Below are positions 1 through 7,203 of a DNA stretch of 37,828 nt, in pieces. This DNA is from Rhodocyclaceae bacterium. GTDB taxonomy: Bacteria > Pseudomonadota > Gammaproteobacteria > Burkholderiales > Rhodocyclaceae. The position numbers were made by a program, and so were the translations under genes. The stretch spans positions 1 through 37,828 of the forward strand of contig JAABQX010000015.1 in the NCBI GenBank assembly GCA_011391215.1, in the 5' to 3' direction. The notes under the pieces were generated by a model. The model made no database searches. It was not told the origin of the DNA and saw only the letters and a list, made by a program, of their open reading frames with translations. The stretch's first letter is position 1. Each line of letters begins with the position of its first letter.

Positions 1-17
1 ATACTATTTTTCAACCG

Positions 18-1271
18 CTAGTTCTCGGTGTGGAGTTGCCAGATGCGGGAGATGACTTGCGCAACCTCGCCACGCTCTGCCCCCTCGGCCAGATTGAGGG
101 CCTGCGTTGGCGGATGCAGCAGCTTGTTGGTTAGCCCTTTCGACAGGGTCTCCAGTACCTGGGCCGGATCATCGCCGCGATGCAGCAGTTTCAGCGCATG
201 CTCCAACTCATGCCGGCGCGCCCGCTCGGCACTATCGCGCAGGGCGCGAATCGTCGGTACTGTCTCGCGCGACTCCAGCCAGTGAATGAAGTCATCGACC
301 CGGTGGGTAATGATCTCCTCGGCCTCAACGATGGCGGCCTGACGCGACTCCTGGCCGGATTCGACGATCTGCCCCAGATCGTCGAGCGTGTACAGAAAGA
401 TATCATCGAGCTGGCCGACCTCGGCCTCGATGTCACGCGGCACGGCCAGATCCACCATAACCATCGGCCGGTGGCGGCGTGTCTTCAGGGCACGTTCGAC
501 CATGCCCAGCCCGATAATCGGCAGCGAACTCGCGGTGCAAGACACGACTATGTCATATTCGGCCAGCCGCTCACTGACCTCGTCCAGGCGCATCACGTCG
601 CCCCCAAAGCGTTCGGCAATCGGCTGGGCGCGTTCGGGCGTGCGGTTGGCGATGGTCAGCAACTTGGGTTTACCGCCGGCGAAGTGGGCGGCACACAGCT
701 CGATCATCTCGCCGGCCCCGATGAACAAGACCTTCTGATCCGACAAACGCTCGAAGATGCGCTCGGAAAGGTGAACAGCGGCGGCGGCCATGGAAACAAT
801 ATTGGCGCCAATCGCGGTGGTGGAACGCACTTCCTTCGCAACGGAAAAAGTGCGCTGGAATAACTTGCTGAGCAAGGTGCCAAGCGTTCCGGCTTCTTCA
901 GCCAGGCGCGCCGCCTGCTTCATCTGGCCGAGAATCTGCGGCTCGCCCAGGACCATCGAATCGAGCCCGGAGGCGACCCGAAACATGTGGCGCACTGCAT
1001 CGCGCTGCGGATGCTGGTAAAGATAGGGATCGATACGGCGCGTCGACAGGGCATGGTATTCGGCCAACCAGTCGATGGCAGCGGCAGGCTCTTCGGTGGC
1101 GCAATACAATTCGGTACGGTTACAGGTCGACAGGATCGCTGCCTCGCGCACCGGGCGGCCTCGCAACAGGTCGTGCAAGGCCTGCACCAGCTGCGCCGGG
1201 TCGAACGCTACCTGCTCACGAATATCGAGCGGTGCGGTATGGTGGTTGATGCCGAGGGCGTAGACCTGCAC
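18..1271 (-). CDS. hemA: Glutamyl-tRNA reductase
   Basis: Reduces glutamyl-tRNA(Glu) to glutamate-1-semialdehyde with NADPH, the first committed step of C5-pathway tetrapyrrole synthesis in the cytosol. The 417-aa length is normal for the family. The N-terminal catalytic domain shows the STCNRTE motif around residue 50, whose cysteine forms the thioester, and the [10 protein letters not shown] substrate-binding stretch. A Rossmann motif (GAGEM) follows near residue 188, and a C-terminal helical dimerisation region contains HPPTQAL. The start codon is GTG at 1271; the next bases upstream carry a purine-rich stretch but no strong Shine-Dalgarno. The gene is divergent from the HicA-like gene. 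Identity is secure from the motifs. Confidence 0.97.
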   Translation of the reverse strand: MQVYALGINHHTAPLDIREQVAFDPAQLVQALHDLLRGRPVREAAILSTCNRTELYCATEEPAAAIDWLAEYHALSTRRIDPYLYQHPQRDAVRHMFRVASGLDSMVLGEPQILGQMKQAARLAEEAGTLGTLLSKLFQRTFSVAKEVRSTTAIGANIVSMAAAAVHLSERIFERLSDQKVLFIGAGEMIELCAAHFAGGKPKLLTIANRTPERAQPIAERFGGDVMRLDEVSERLAEYDIVVSCTASSLPIIGLGMVERALKTRRHRPMVMVDLAVPRDIEAEVGQLDDIFLYTLDDLGQIVESGQESRQAAIVEAEEIITHRVDDFIHWLESRETVPTIRALRDSAERARRHELEHALKLLHRGDDPAQVLETLSKGLTNKLLHPPTQALNLAEGAERGEVAQVISRIWQLHTEN

Positions 1272-1402
1272 GGGATAGGGGGCTTCCTGTTACGTAGGCG
1301 CGTAATTAGAAACGATTTGCAATTGTCAGGCAACCGCGTAGAACAAGATAACCAAGAAAAGGCCTTATCATGTTCACAAACCTCTCTTCAGGGGCCGCTT
1401 CA

Positions 1403-1675
1403 ATGAGCCACAAGCACGCACACCTGCTTCACACTATTTTTACCGACCCGGTCAGCGCAAACATTCACTGGCGCGAGGTCGAGTCATTGCTCCACCATCT
1501 GGGTGCAACAGTCGAAAGTGGTCATGGAGCACGCTTCCGCATCTTACTTAACCGTGTCGAATTCTTCCTGCACCATCCGCACAATAGTACAACCTGCTCG
1601 AAAAATGACATAAAACTGTTACGGGAAAGCCTGGCGCACGCCGGCGTCACGCCCTCCGCTTACGATCGCAACTGA
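1403..1675 (+). CDS. HicA-like (YcfA) small protein, no HicB partner
   Basis: A 90-aa protein starting at the ATG at 1403, preferred over an in-frame ATG at 1370 because homologous HicA-type proteins begin just before the WREVESLLHHLG block. The fold signature is the helix WREVESLLHHLGA followed by GHGARFRILLNRVEFFLHHP and a C-terminal helix ending in LAHAGVTP, typical of HicA/YcfA double-stranded-RNA-binding-like proteins. HicA toxins cleave mRNA and usually sit beside a hicB antitoxin; none is visible on either side, so this may be an orphan or domesticated member. Family membership is by pattern only, and toxicity is not implied. Confidence 0.7.
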   Translation: MSHKHAHLLHTIFTDPVSANIHWREVESLLHHLGATVESGHGARFRILLNRVEFFLHHPHNSTTCSKNDIKLLRESLAHAGVTPSAYDRN

Positions 1676-1787
1676 CATCGAAGCGCCGCCTGATTAAGGT
1701 TAGTCACTCAATCAACCAGTACATGCTGGCGCTACGCTTCTGGTAACTGTCGAGTGAAATCGACTACCTCAACACTGGCAAGGTAAA

Positions 1788-2378
1788 TCAGATTGACTTC
1801 TTCATCGTAATGGCGCCGCGAATCTGTCCCGGACGATAACCTGTGGCCTTGTCATCAGGATAGAGTTCCTTGATCTTGGCGTGTGCCTCATCGTTCATGT
1901 GTTTGTCCGTACCATGGCAGGCAAGGCATTCAGCCTGCGTTGGCACCGCCTTCATGTAACGCACGACACGCTTGCCTTCCTCGACAAATTCCTTGCTGAC
2001 TTCAAGTGAGCCAGGAGTTTCTCCAGCCTCGACACGCTTGTCGAAATCCTCAAGCACTTGGCGTTCCCAGGCATCCGGTACAGCTTTCGGGCTGCGGTTA
2101 CGGAGACTGACGCGACGGATTTGCATGTTCTTGGCTTCGGAGGTTGCCTTTGCCATGGCGGGAGCCTTCTCGCGGCAAACGGATATGGCGTTGGCAAAGC
2201 CACTCTTCTCAATCTCGTCATTCAGGACCTTAATCATTTTCGGTGGCATCGCCAAAGCCACCTCCTTCATTTCCGCAAGCGGGTCGACCGTCTGCCCCGC
2301 CCCCTGGCCCTGCGCGGTTGCGTTACACGAAAGACAAAATGCCGCGACACCTGCTGCAACCATTACCTTGTTCATCAT
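1788..2378 (-). CDS. Periplasmic c-type haem protein, DUF3365 (Tll0287-like)
   Basis: About 196 aa from the tandem ATG at 2378/2375, which is preceded on the minus strand by GGGGAG six bases upstream; a longer in-frame reading to 2474 lacks this support. The protein has an N-terminal signal peptide (hydrophobic VMVAAGVAAFCLSCNATAQ), a helical DUF3365-type domain and a single CLACH haem-binding motif near the C-terminus. DUF3365 proteins are small periplasmic c-haem or redox/gas-sensor-like modules, sometimes fused to kinases; here it stands alone. Its electron partner is unknown. It lies convergent with the HicA-like gene and divergent from the lipoprotein at 2632. Confidence 0.8.
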   Translation of the reverse strand: MMNKVMVAAGVAAFCLSCNATAQGQGAGQTVDPLAEMKEVALAMPPKMIKVLNDEIEKSGFANAISVCREKAPAMAKATSEAKNMQIRRVSLRNRSPKAVPDAWERQVLEDFDKRVEAGETPGSLEVSKEFVEEGKRVVRYMKAVPTQAECLACHGTDKHMNDEAHAKIKELYPDDKATGYRPGQIRGAITMKKSI

Positions 2379-2593
2379 TTTTAGCTCCCCATTGCTAAGT
2401 ATTTCTGGTGTTCTCACTGCCAGACGAACCGGGTTGATGCACCCAGCCTGACCAGCAGCGAACCTAGGCGACAAAAATTACATTACATCACAATTTTCGA
2501 TATGTGCATAAGGAAATACTGATAATCCATATTTACAGTAACCCTCGACGTTACAGCCCGTTACAACTCCGGTGTCACCTGTCCCGGGGCTCC

Positions 2594-2620
2594 AGCGTTA
2601 TTACTTGAACGAATAACGCT
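2594..2620. promoter_or_regulatory. Inverted repeat before the lipoprotein start
   Basis: A perfect 9-bp inverted repeat (AGCGTTATT at 2594-2602, AATAACGCT at 2612-2620) with a 9-base spacer ends directly at the Shine-Dalgarno region (TTGGAG) of the lipoprotein gene. It could be a repressor operator or an mRNA hairpin limiting ribosome access. The function is inferred from position only. Confidence 0.5.
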
Positions 2621-2631
2621 TGGAGCATGTG

Positions 2632-3132
2632 ATGTCATCCCTTATCAGACTTTTGAAGGTTTCAATACTCAGCGTTGCAACCTTGACCGGCCTTGCAGCT
2701 TGCCACCCAACGTATGTTCATGAAAGCTATCATGAGTCCTACGTTCCAGCATACGGTGCCACGCCCATTTACCCCCCAGCCCCGGCCTATTCGGCTCAGT
2801 ACTACTCGACCGTACCGACTTATGTGGAAAGAAGGACAGTAGTTGTACCCAGGGTCGTCGTGACACCGCCTCGCGTCATCTATTCAGATAGCCCCCGTCA
2901 CTATGGTTGGAATGGACACAAAGGAAACCGGGATGCTACGAATAGGGATGATGGCCGGTACAGGCATAGCCAGGTCGACCACCCTAATCTCGCCGGAGCC
3001 AAGGCAAGTCCGATTCAGGTTGTCCAGCGCGGCAGAAATGAGGCCGTTCAGCCTGGATTCTCCAGATCGGCCGAAAGGGTTTCAAAACCTCACAGCGAGG
3101 AACGTCGCAATCGCAGGGAAAAGGACGACTGA
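2632..3132 (+). CDS. Tyr/Pro-rich lipoprotein of unknown function
   Basis: A 166-aa protein. The ATG at 2632 is chosen because GGAG lies six bases upstream; a TTG at 2620 would put that Shine-Dalgarno inside the gene. A signal peptide ends in a lipobox (TGLAAC, Cys24), so the product should be lipid-anchored in the envelope. The mature part starts with a Tyr/Pro-rich low-complexity segment (HESYHES, repeated PAY and YST), continues with Val-rich VVVPRVVVTPP, and ends highly charged (ERRNRREKDD). No catalytic motif is visible. It resembles the poorly characterised small basic lipoproteins common in betaproteobacteria. A hairpin lies just upstream. Confidence 0.75.
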   Translation: MSSLIRLLKVSILSVATLTGLAACHPTYVHESYHESYVPAYGATPIYPPAPAYSAQYYSTVPTYVERRTVVVPRVVVTPPRVIYSDSPRHYGWNGHKGNRDATNRDDGRYRHSQVDHPNLAGAKASPIQVVQRGRNEAVQPGFSRSAERVSKPHSEERRNRREKDD

Positions 3133-3155
3133 ACAGATCGGTCCACCTATTCAAG

Positions 3156-3458
3156 CTAAGGTTGCGGCCCCTCATAACCTGCCACGATGACCAGATCAAT
3201 GGTTGCAGCCGACAACCGGTGCTGCATGGCGACCTGATATTCGGGTGATTGCCAGCAATCGAGCGCATCCTGATAGGTGGGAAACTCGATCACTACATTG
3301 CGGCTGCGGCTTGTACCTTCGGGATTTTGAAACTGGCCTGCCCGGACCAGAAAACGCGCACCATATTTTCTGAATGGCTTAGCATTGGCGGCGACATAGT
3401 TCTTGTATGCGTCCGGTTCTGTGACATCGACCCGCCCGATCCAGTAACCTTTGGCCAT
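3156..3458 (-). CDS. DUF1330 family protein
   Basis: A 100-aa cytosolic protein starting MAKGYWIGRVDVTEPDAY and containing the family pattern of a ferredoxin-like dimeric alpha/beta barrel: YKNYVAANAKPFRKYGARFLVRAG, then RNVVIEFPTYQDALDCWQSPEYQ. Length and motif order match DUF1330 closely. These proteins are related to small monooxygenase-like folds, but no reaction is established. It is followed on the same strand by yjdM-like and Lys-rich genes with short gaps. Confidence 0.88.
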   Translation of the reverse strand: MAKGYWIGRVDVTEPDAYKNYVAANAKPFRKYGARFLVRAGQFQNPEGTSRSRNVVIEFPTYQDALDCWQSPEYQVAMQHRLSAATIDLVIVAGYEGPQP

Positions 3459-3481
3459 ACGATTCTCCCGCCAGTGAAACC

Positions 3482-3823
3482 CTACACCTTCTTCACGAAT
3501 TCCGACTTCAGCGCCATGGCACCAATCCCATCAATCTTGCAGTCGATGTCATGGTCGCCCTCTACGAGTCGGATGCTCTTCACCTTCGTTCCAACCTTGA
3601 CCACTGACGAGGAACCCTTGACCTTGAGGTCTTTGATGACCGTGACGGTATCGCCATCCCGAAGGACATTCCCGACTGCGTCACGGACAATGCGCTGATC
3701 GACTGCAGCTTCAGCCGTGGCGTCTTTAGACCACTCGTGGGCACACTCGGGGCAAACGTAAATGCTACCGTCTTCGTAGGTGTACTCAGAACTGCATTTC
3801 GGGCATTTCGGTAAAGGGGCCAT
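3482..3823 (-). CDS. yjdM: YjdM/PhnA-like zinc-ribbon protein
   Basis: A 113-aa protein with an N-terminal zinc ribbon ([13 protein letters not shown] then CPECAHEW: two CxxC pairs) and a C-terminal SH3-like beta domain ([43 protein letters not shown]), the standard YjdM (formerly PhnA) architecture and length. The family was named for an association with phosphonate loci, but its biochemical role is unclear. The start lies two bases after the stop of the upstream Lys-rich gene, so translation is probably coupled. Confidence 0.92.
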   Translation of the reverse strand: MAPLPKCPKCSSEYTYEDGSIYVCPECAHEWSKDATAEAAVDQRIVRDAVGNVLRDGDTVTVIKDLKVKGSSSVVKVGTKVKSIRLVEGDHDIDCKIDGIGAMALKSEFVKKV

Positions 3824-3825
3824 GG

Positions 3826-4032
3826 TTACGCACTCAGGGTCTCACTGTCCTGAAGAACCTGGTCCATGTCGCTGGTACTGGAAGGCCTAGCTTCGGTCAA
3901 TTCCACAGAATCCTTTGTACTGTCATCGGCGGCGCTATTGCCTACAGCTTTCTGCCGGCGTTTTTCTTCCTTTTTATTCTTTTTCGCTAGCTCTTTCTGA
4001 CGTTTCTCGAATTGGTAATTGGGTTTGGCCAA
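3826..4032 (-). CDS. Small Lys/Glu-rich protein
   Basis: A 68-aa hydrophilic protein. The N-terminal half is strongly basic ([19 protein letters not shown]) and probably helical; the C-terminal half is acidic and Ser/Thr-rich. The start is a TTG at 4032 with AAGGTG upstream. The [18 protein letters not shown] opening recurs in small conserved proteobacterial proteins, which supports it as a real gene, but no function is known. It directly precedes and probably is cotranscribed with yjdM. Confidence 0.7.
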   Translation of the reverse strand: MAKPNYQFEKRQKELAKKNKKEEKRRQKAVGNSAADDSTKDSVELTEARPSSTSDMDQVLQDSETLSA

Positions 4033-4127
4033 GAGGTCACCTTTGATCGCCGTACAGGCCGAATTGAATAAACATTGTGGGAGCGGTCATCCCTAATGTA
4101 CGGGATCTGTGCCGGGAAAGCTTCTTG

Positions 4128-4358
4128 TCACCCTGGCGTTTGCTGCCCTGCGTTCAGGGTGATCCTAGCCTTGCTCTGGCACTGGGATTTATTGTCGGCA
4201 GTAACACGCTTGCCAAAGGCGTCACGGGTCTCGCGCCCGGCCTTGGTGGCTTCGATGCTCTTGATACAGCGCCAGCGTTTGCCGGTCTTGGTTACCAGCT
4301 GGCGCATTTCCTCGATGGGGTGGTGTCTTCCGCAGTGATAGCAATAGGCTGTGGTCAT
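4128..4358 (-). CDS. Small CxxC/zinc-finger-like protein
   Basis: A 76-aa basic protein beginning MTTAYCYHCGRHHPIEEMRQLVTKTGKRWRC. The CxxC at residues 6-9 plus Cys31 and His residues suggest a metal-binding knuckle. The C-terminal half is Lys/Arg-rich. It lies 24 bases downstream of the winged-helix gene on the same strand, so the pair probably forms an operon. Small zinc-finger proteins of this kind are frequent in phage-derived or accessory DNA. No specific family is recognised. Confidence 0.65.
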   Translation of the reverse strand: MTTAYCYHCGRHHPIEEMRQLVTKTGKRWRCIKSIEATKAGRETRDAFGKRVTADNKSQCQSKARITLNAGQQTPG

Positions 4359-4382
4359 GGCAATTCTCGGCGAAGTAAAGGG

Positions 4383-4661
4383 TCAGTCTTTTGTAGCAGG
4401 CTTAGCTCCCGGCTTTCTGCCAGGCGCACTGGGAGGGATTGAACCGGCGACGCGGCAGAGAAACCCCTCAAATGGCTTGCCGTCGCTGAAGCGGGTGACG
4501 CTGCACTGGGAGATTTCACCCCGCGACTTCAGATCTGCCAGGGACGTACGTACCTTTTGCAGCGAGATACCTGTCGCGGTGGCAATCTCGGAATCGAGGT
4601 GTTGGCCGTGCCGCCTCAAGTATTCAAGGATGGGTGCATCGTTTATTGGGGCAGTGTGCAT
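4383..4661 (-). CDS. Winged-helix DNA-binding protein
   Basis: A 92-aa protein from the ATG at 4661, with AGAGG nine bases upstream; the frame remains open far upstream through the tRNA fragment, but that extension has no coding character. The sequence ILEYLRRHGQHLDSEIATATGISLQKVRTSLADLKSRGEIS is a textbook winged helix-turn-helix (MarR/GntR-like helices 2 and 3). The tail is Pro/Lys-rich (PPSAPGRKPGAKPATKD). It probably binds DNA as a small regulator; targets are unknown. It sits next to the displaced tRNA-Phe end, so it may itself be accessory. Confidence 0.75.
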   Translation of the reverse strand: MHTAPINDAPILEYLRRHGQHLDSEIATATGISLQKVRTSLADLKSRGEISQCSVTRFSDGKPFEGFLCRVAGSIPPSAPGRKPGAKPATKD

Positions 4662-4736
4662 CTTGAATACCTCTGGAGGGTGGCGCTGCGGGCACGGATT
4701 GATGAAATCCGGATACAAGGGGGTTACATGCAAACC

Positions 4737-4769
4737 AAAAAGCAGAAAGCCAACCCCGAAGGATTGGCT
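4737..4769 (-). terminator. UUCG-type intrinsic terminator behind the displaced tRNA-Phe end
   Basis: Read on the minus strand: stem AGCCAATCC, tetraloop TTCG, stem GGGTTGGCT, then TTCTGCTTTTT. A G-U pair that forms only in the minus-strand transcript shows the direction. It lies 16 bases past the displaced tRNA-Phe 3' end and so looks like the terminator that originally followed tRNA-Phe. Confidence 0.75.
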
Positions 4770-4785
4770 AGCCACTTGATTTTGT

Positions 4786-4833
4786 TGGTGGCCAGGGGCG
4801 GAATCGAACCGATGACACGCGGATTTTAAGTCC
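4786..4833 (-). repeat. Displaced 3' part of tRNA-Phe (candidate att site)
   Basis: Forty-eight bases match the 3' part of the intact tRNA-Phe at 14107-14154 in the same orientation at 45 of 48 positions, with the first 26 identical. The copy includes the CCA end, acceptor strand, T arm, variable loop and the anticodon arm, then the match stops abruptly. It lacks the 5' half, so it is not a functional tRNA. Such a fragment is the expected footprint of an element that integrated by a tyrosine recombinase into the tRNA 3' end and displaced the original end to the far side. Confidence 0.75.
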
Positions 4834-4914
4834 AACCTACTGATTTTGAACATCTTACCATAAGCGAAGAAAGGTAACAAGTTTTTCTTATCAGGGGTGT
4901 CTGCTACGAGTCTC

Positions 4915-4933
4915 ACCGAACCAGTTACCGAAC
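4915..4933. repeat. Paired 7-mer ACCGAAC, 12-bp spacing
   Basis: Two identical ACCGAAC heptamers (4915-4921 and 4927-4933) are separated by five bases. The same arrangement, with the second copy as GCCGAAC, occurs at 11982-12000, 13191-13209 and 13983-14001, and a variant at 11569-11586. This spacing of repeated heptamers resembles paired recombinase-binding boxes. It lies about 80 bases inside the displaced tRNA end. Confidence 0.55.
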
Positions 4934-5044
4934 CAAACTGCAGCATACGCCTTTCGCCGGGGCTGTATGTCGAGGTGGATCAACGCATTGCGTATGCCAT
5001 GGGCTGAACTTCAGGCGAACCGGTATGGCAGGGGGTGAACCTTG

Positions 5045-5068
5045 GCCGAACCGCTGCTGAACTTGTCG
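5045..5068 (+). repeat. attC-like half element, copy on the plus strand
   Basis: GCCGAAC, C, GCT, GCTGAAC, TTGTCGG reads here on the plus strand. The same order (CCGAAC, GCT, GCTGAAC, TTGTGGG) is found on the minus strand at 13247-13225, with one substitution and one extra base over about 23 positions. Another GTGAACC and GCGAACC lie just upstream (5010-5042). A matching 3' half is not clear; a poly-G run follows at 5080-5088. The rest of 4834-5130 shows no gene. Confidence 0.4.
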
Positions 5069-5130
5069 GTTTTTCTGGGGGGGGGAATTCCGTTTCGGGT
5101 TGGGGGACGCCAGCCCTCCCCGATACTTAG

Positions 5131-5271
5131 TTACCGAGCCACTGTGGTTTTGCCAGTGGAGCCATTCGCGCCTGGAGTCACTGGATCAACATGTGACACC
5201 ACATAGGCGGCGACCAGTACGAAAATGCCAACCAAGCCACCTATCAAGGCTCCTTTTTTCATATCCTTCAT
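5131..5271 (-). CDS. 46-aa single-pass membrane peptide
   Basis: A short gene starting at the ATG at 5271, with GGGAGGGC four to eleven bases upstream. The product begins MKDMKKG, has one hydrophobic segment ALIGGLVGIFVLVAAYVV (roughly residues 8-25), and ends with a small polar tail (NGSTGKTTVAR). Basic residues before the segment predict the N-terminus in the cytosol. No family is recognised. The good ribosome site, signal-anchor organisation and stop make it a credible gene although it is very short. It has the same orientation as the two following genes. Confidence 0.65.
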   Translation of the reverse strand: MKDMKKGALIGGLVGIFVLVAAYVVSHVDPVTPGANGSTGKTTVAR

Positions 5272-5480
5272 GTGCCCTCCCGTCAATCTAGTTACATGAT
5301 TGCGTTGCTTGGCATATCAGCATAGATTGAGTCCATAAACTGCTGTAAATCGGGTGGCGGGTAGGCATCGGGCAAGTCTCGGCCACCAAGAGCCATTCAA
5401 CCCAGAAAAACGAGTGAGTGCTTCAGGCTTATTGTGTTGCCAAGATTCGGCTAACGATCAGTGCATCGCCTGATAGCCAC

Positions 5481-5753
5481 TTAAGGGTGGGGCGGTTTGC
5501 CCAACACTTCTTCTGGTTGTTGTTCGCCCGGAAGGTAATCCCACGGTAACAGACAGTAATTTAATTCGCGTCCGAACTCGTCTGTGGGCACTGATGCTGG
5601 TGGGGCCGTAATGACCGGCTGTTCGGGTGGCATCTTTACATAGCGAGGTGTGGAGGCGGCCTCAAGTGCAGGTTGCTGATCCGCTTCCTCTGCTGCGAAA
5701 GCAGGATATGCAAGGATGCTGCAAATAAAAGTAGGCAGACGAGTCCAGTTCAT
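5481..5753 (-). CDS. Secreted proline-rich protein, unknown function
   Basis: A 90-aa protein from the ATG at 5753, chosen because AAGGTGG lies six bases upstream; a GTG three codons earlier would overlap it. A signal peptide (LPTFICSILAYPAFAAEE) is followed by a short acidic and proline-rich mature chain: RYVKMPPEQPVITAPPASVP, then FGRELNYCLLPWDYLPGEQQPEE. There is one cysteine in the mature part and no recognisable domain. It probably acts in the periplasm or at the cell surface. It lies downstream of the cytochrome c gene on the same strand. Confidence 0.65.
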   Translation of the reverse strand: MNWTRLPTFICSILAYPAFAAEEADQQPALEAASTPRYVKMPPEQPVITAPPASVPTDEFGRELNYCLLPWDYLPGEQQPEEVLGKPPHP

Positions 5754-5876
5754 GTTGACCACCTTTGTTTGGCATGTGCTAGTAGCTGGTTCGGCTTGAT
5801 TGCCATGTCAAGCTGATGACTTTGCGGGCCACAATACAAGGGAACACACCACTCGAAAGCAGCGTGCTCCCTTTCT

Positions 5877-5903
5877 CCACTATTGATGATCAGTAAATAG
5901 TGG
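5877..5903 (-). terminator. Hairpin after the cytochrome c gene
   Basis: CCACTATT (5877-5884) and AATAGTGG (5896-5903) form a perfect 8-bp stem with an 11-base loop, 12 bases past the cytochrome stop codon. There is no clear U-tract on the minus strand, so it may be an mRNA 3'-end stabiliser rather than a true intrinsic terminator. Confidence 0.4.
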
Positions 5904-5914
5904 TTGAGACACGC

Positions 5915-6235
5915 TTAGCGCGGCAAGCCTGCAATGAACTCGGAAATCTTCTTGACCTGAACGTTATTGGGCGTCTCACCACACTCTTTCATTACACTTT
6001 CGTGAGTCCTGCTCGCGAGGAACTTCATGGTCTTGGCGCTCAAATCATGTGCATTCATACCAGCCAGTTTCGGAACATTTGCTGTCTTGCTGGACTTGGC
6101 ATCTGCGCCATGACACTCACCACATTGGTAGTCCTTATAAAGCTGCATGCCCTCAGCAATGCTTGAACTATCTGAGGCCATCGCGCTCCCTGAAGTGAGC
6201 AAAATTGTCGTAATAAAAAATGAATGTATTTTCAC
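5915..6235 (-). CDS. Small class I cytochrome c (c553-like)
   Basis: A 106-aa periplasmic electron carrier. The start is a GTG at 6235 with AGGAGG about nine bases upstream. A signal peptide ends near residue 20 (SGSAMA-SDSSS). The mature domain has one haem motif, CGECH at 38-42, then VPKLAGMN and FLASRTHESVMKECGE, the layout of cytochrome c553-type proteins, with Met candidates for the sixth ligand near residues 59 and 78. An FNR-like box lies about 100 bp upstream, suggesting oxygen-dependent expression. The redox partner is not encoded nearby. Confidence 0.85.
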   Translation of the reverse strand: MKIHSFFITTILLTSGSAMASDSSSIAEGMQLYKDYQCGECHGADAKSSKTANVPKLAGMNAHDLSAKTMKFLASRTHESVMKECGETPNNVQVKKISEFIAGLPR

Positions 6236-6292
6236 AATGCGTCCCTCCTGTTTGAGTTGTGATAAATCGGTTTTGGTTATCGCAACATACGA

Positions 6293-6310
6293 CGTTGCTG
6301 TTAAGCAACG
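6293..6310 (-). promoter_or_regulatory. Hairpin in the cytochrome leader
   Basis: CGTTGCT (6293-6299) and AGCAACG (6304-6310) are perfectly complementary with a GTTA loop, between the FNR-like box and the cytochrome start. It may be a leader-RNA hairpin or an operator. Confidence 0.35.
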
Positions 6311-6330
6311 GTTATAACACTAGATTAAAT

Positions 6331-6344
6331 ATGATATATATCAA
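6331..6344 (-). promoter_or_regulatory. FNR/ANR-like binding site upstream of cytochrome c
   Basis: On the minus strand this reads TTGAT-ATAT-ATCAT, one mismatch from the FNR consensus TTGAT-N4-ATCAA, in AT-rich DNA about 100 bp upstream of the cytochrome start. An FNR-type regulator is encoded in this window at 34236-34952. The rest of 6236-6723 is AT-rich and contains no gene. Confidence 0.6.
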
Positions 6345-6723
6345 TAAGCTATAAATACAATCAATGCTTTTTGACTAACCCTTTAAGTAAACTTCATTAC
6401 TAAAGTAATACGTCGTTTTCGTGACGATTCTTTGGTTGCCTCGGCTACGACTGCTTTTCAGGTAACTACCAGCAAGACAACAATCGACATATTAAATAGT
6501 CAGATAATCATTGCTTATTGACGAAACGGTGGCGTCTGGCCAGAAAAGCAAAGCAACCTGAAAGGCTGCCGCAAAAATCGACAGTGCCTACTTTCAAACT
6601 GTGCAAAGGGGTCGGCTAGACGCCTCAAACACCTCCTTGCCGCAAATAAGAATATTGCCTACATTGGGGTATGGCTATTTCGTGGCAGCGAGTTCAGTTG
6701 GCGTTCCTAAGGAGGAGGCAATC

Positions 6724-7203
6724 ATGAAAAAGAGCGTGCTACAGGCGGTAGGGTGGGTACTGGTGGGGATGGCCCTGATGGGTCTCATCGTTTGGTTTGC
6801 GATGCCTGCGATGATGTTGGTCAAGCACAAGAGTAGTCGCAGTTATGACGAAACGGTTACGGTATTGAGCGAAGCTATCAAGGCTAAGCAAGACTGGCGT
6901 GTGCTAACCGTCAATGACTATCAAATGAGTACAGCCGCCTTCGGCAAGCTCGAGCGAGTAGGTAGTGTGACGATATGCAATCCTCGTTACGCGTCAAGGA
7001 TTCTCGCCAATGACACGGATCGGGGGGTTACGGCATTCATGCCTTTGGGGATTGGGGTCTATGAGGACAAGGCTGGACAGGTCTATGTGTCGCAGCTGAA
7101 TGTCGGTTTGTTGGGCATGATGTTCGGTGGAACTATCGCGGATGTCATGGGCTCGGCTGGAAGGGACCTAAACAGTGTGGTTGCGTCCGTTGCCGCAAAA
7201 TAG
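6724..7203 (+). CDS. Membrane-anchored DUF302 protein
   Basis: A 159-aa protein starting at the ATG at 6724 behind a strong GGAGGAGG; an open frame upstream to 6601 has no ribosome site. One transmembrane segment (roughly residues 9-31: GWVLVGMALMGLIVWFAMPA) precedes a DUF302-type domain: SYDETVTVLSEAIKAKQDWRVLTVNDYQ, then VTICNPRYASRIL and AFMPLGIGVYED. A second hydrophobic stretch (LNVGLLGMMFGGTIADVMG) is near the end. DUF302 proteins often accompany thiol/redox or sulfur metabolism, but the function is not defined. The domain should face the periplasm. Confidence 0.85.
   Translation: MKKSVLQAVGWVLVGMALMGLIVWFAMPAMMLVKHKSSRSYDETVTVLSEAIKAKQDWRVLTVNDYQMSTAAFGKLERVGSVTICNPRYASRILANDTDRGVTAFMPLGIGVYEDKAGQVYVSQLNVGLLGMMFGGTIADVMGSAGRDLNSVVASVAAK

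Noticed and set aside
4662..4946. Upstream extension of the winged-helix gene
   Set aside because: The frame runs through the tRNA fragment and terminator and has no coding character; the ATG at 4661 has a good ribosome site.
5080..5088. Run of nine G as a possible phase-variation tract
   Set aside because: It lies outside any coding frame or promoter that I can support; a sequencing or assembly slip is also possible.
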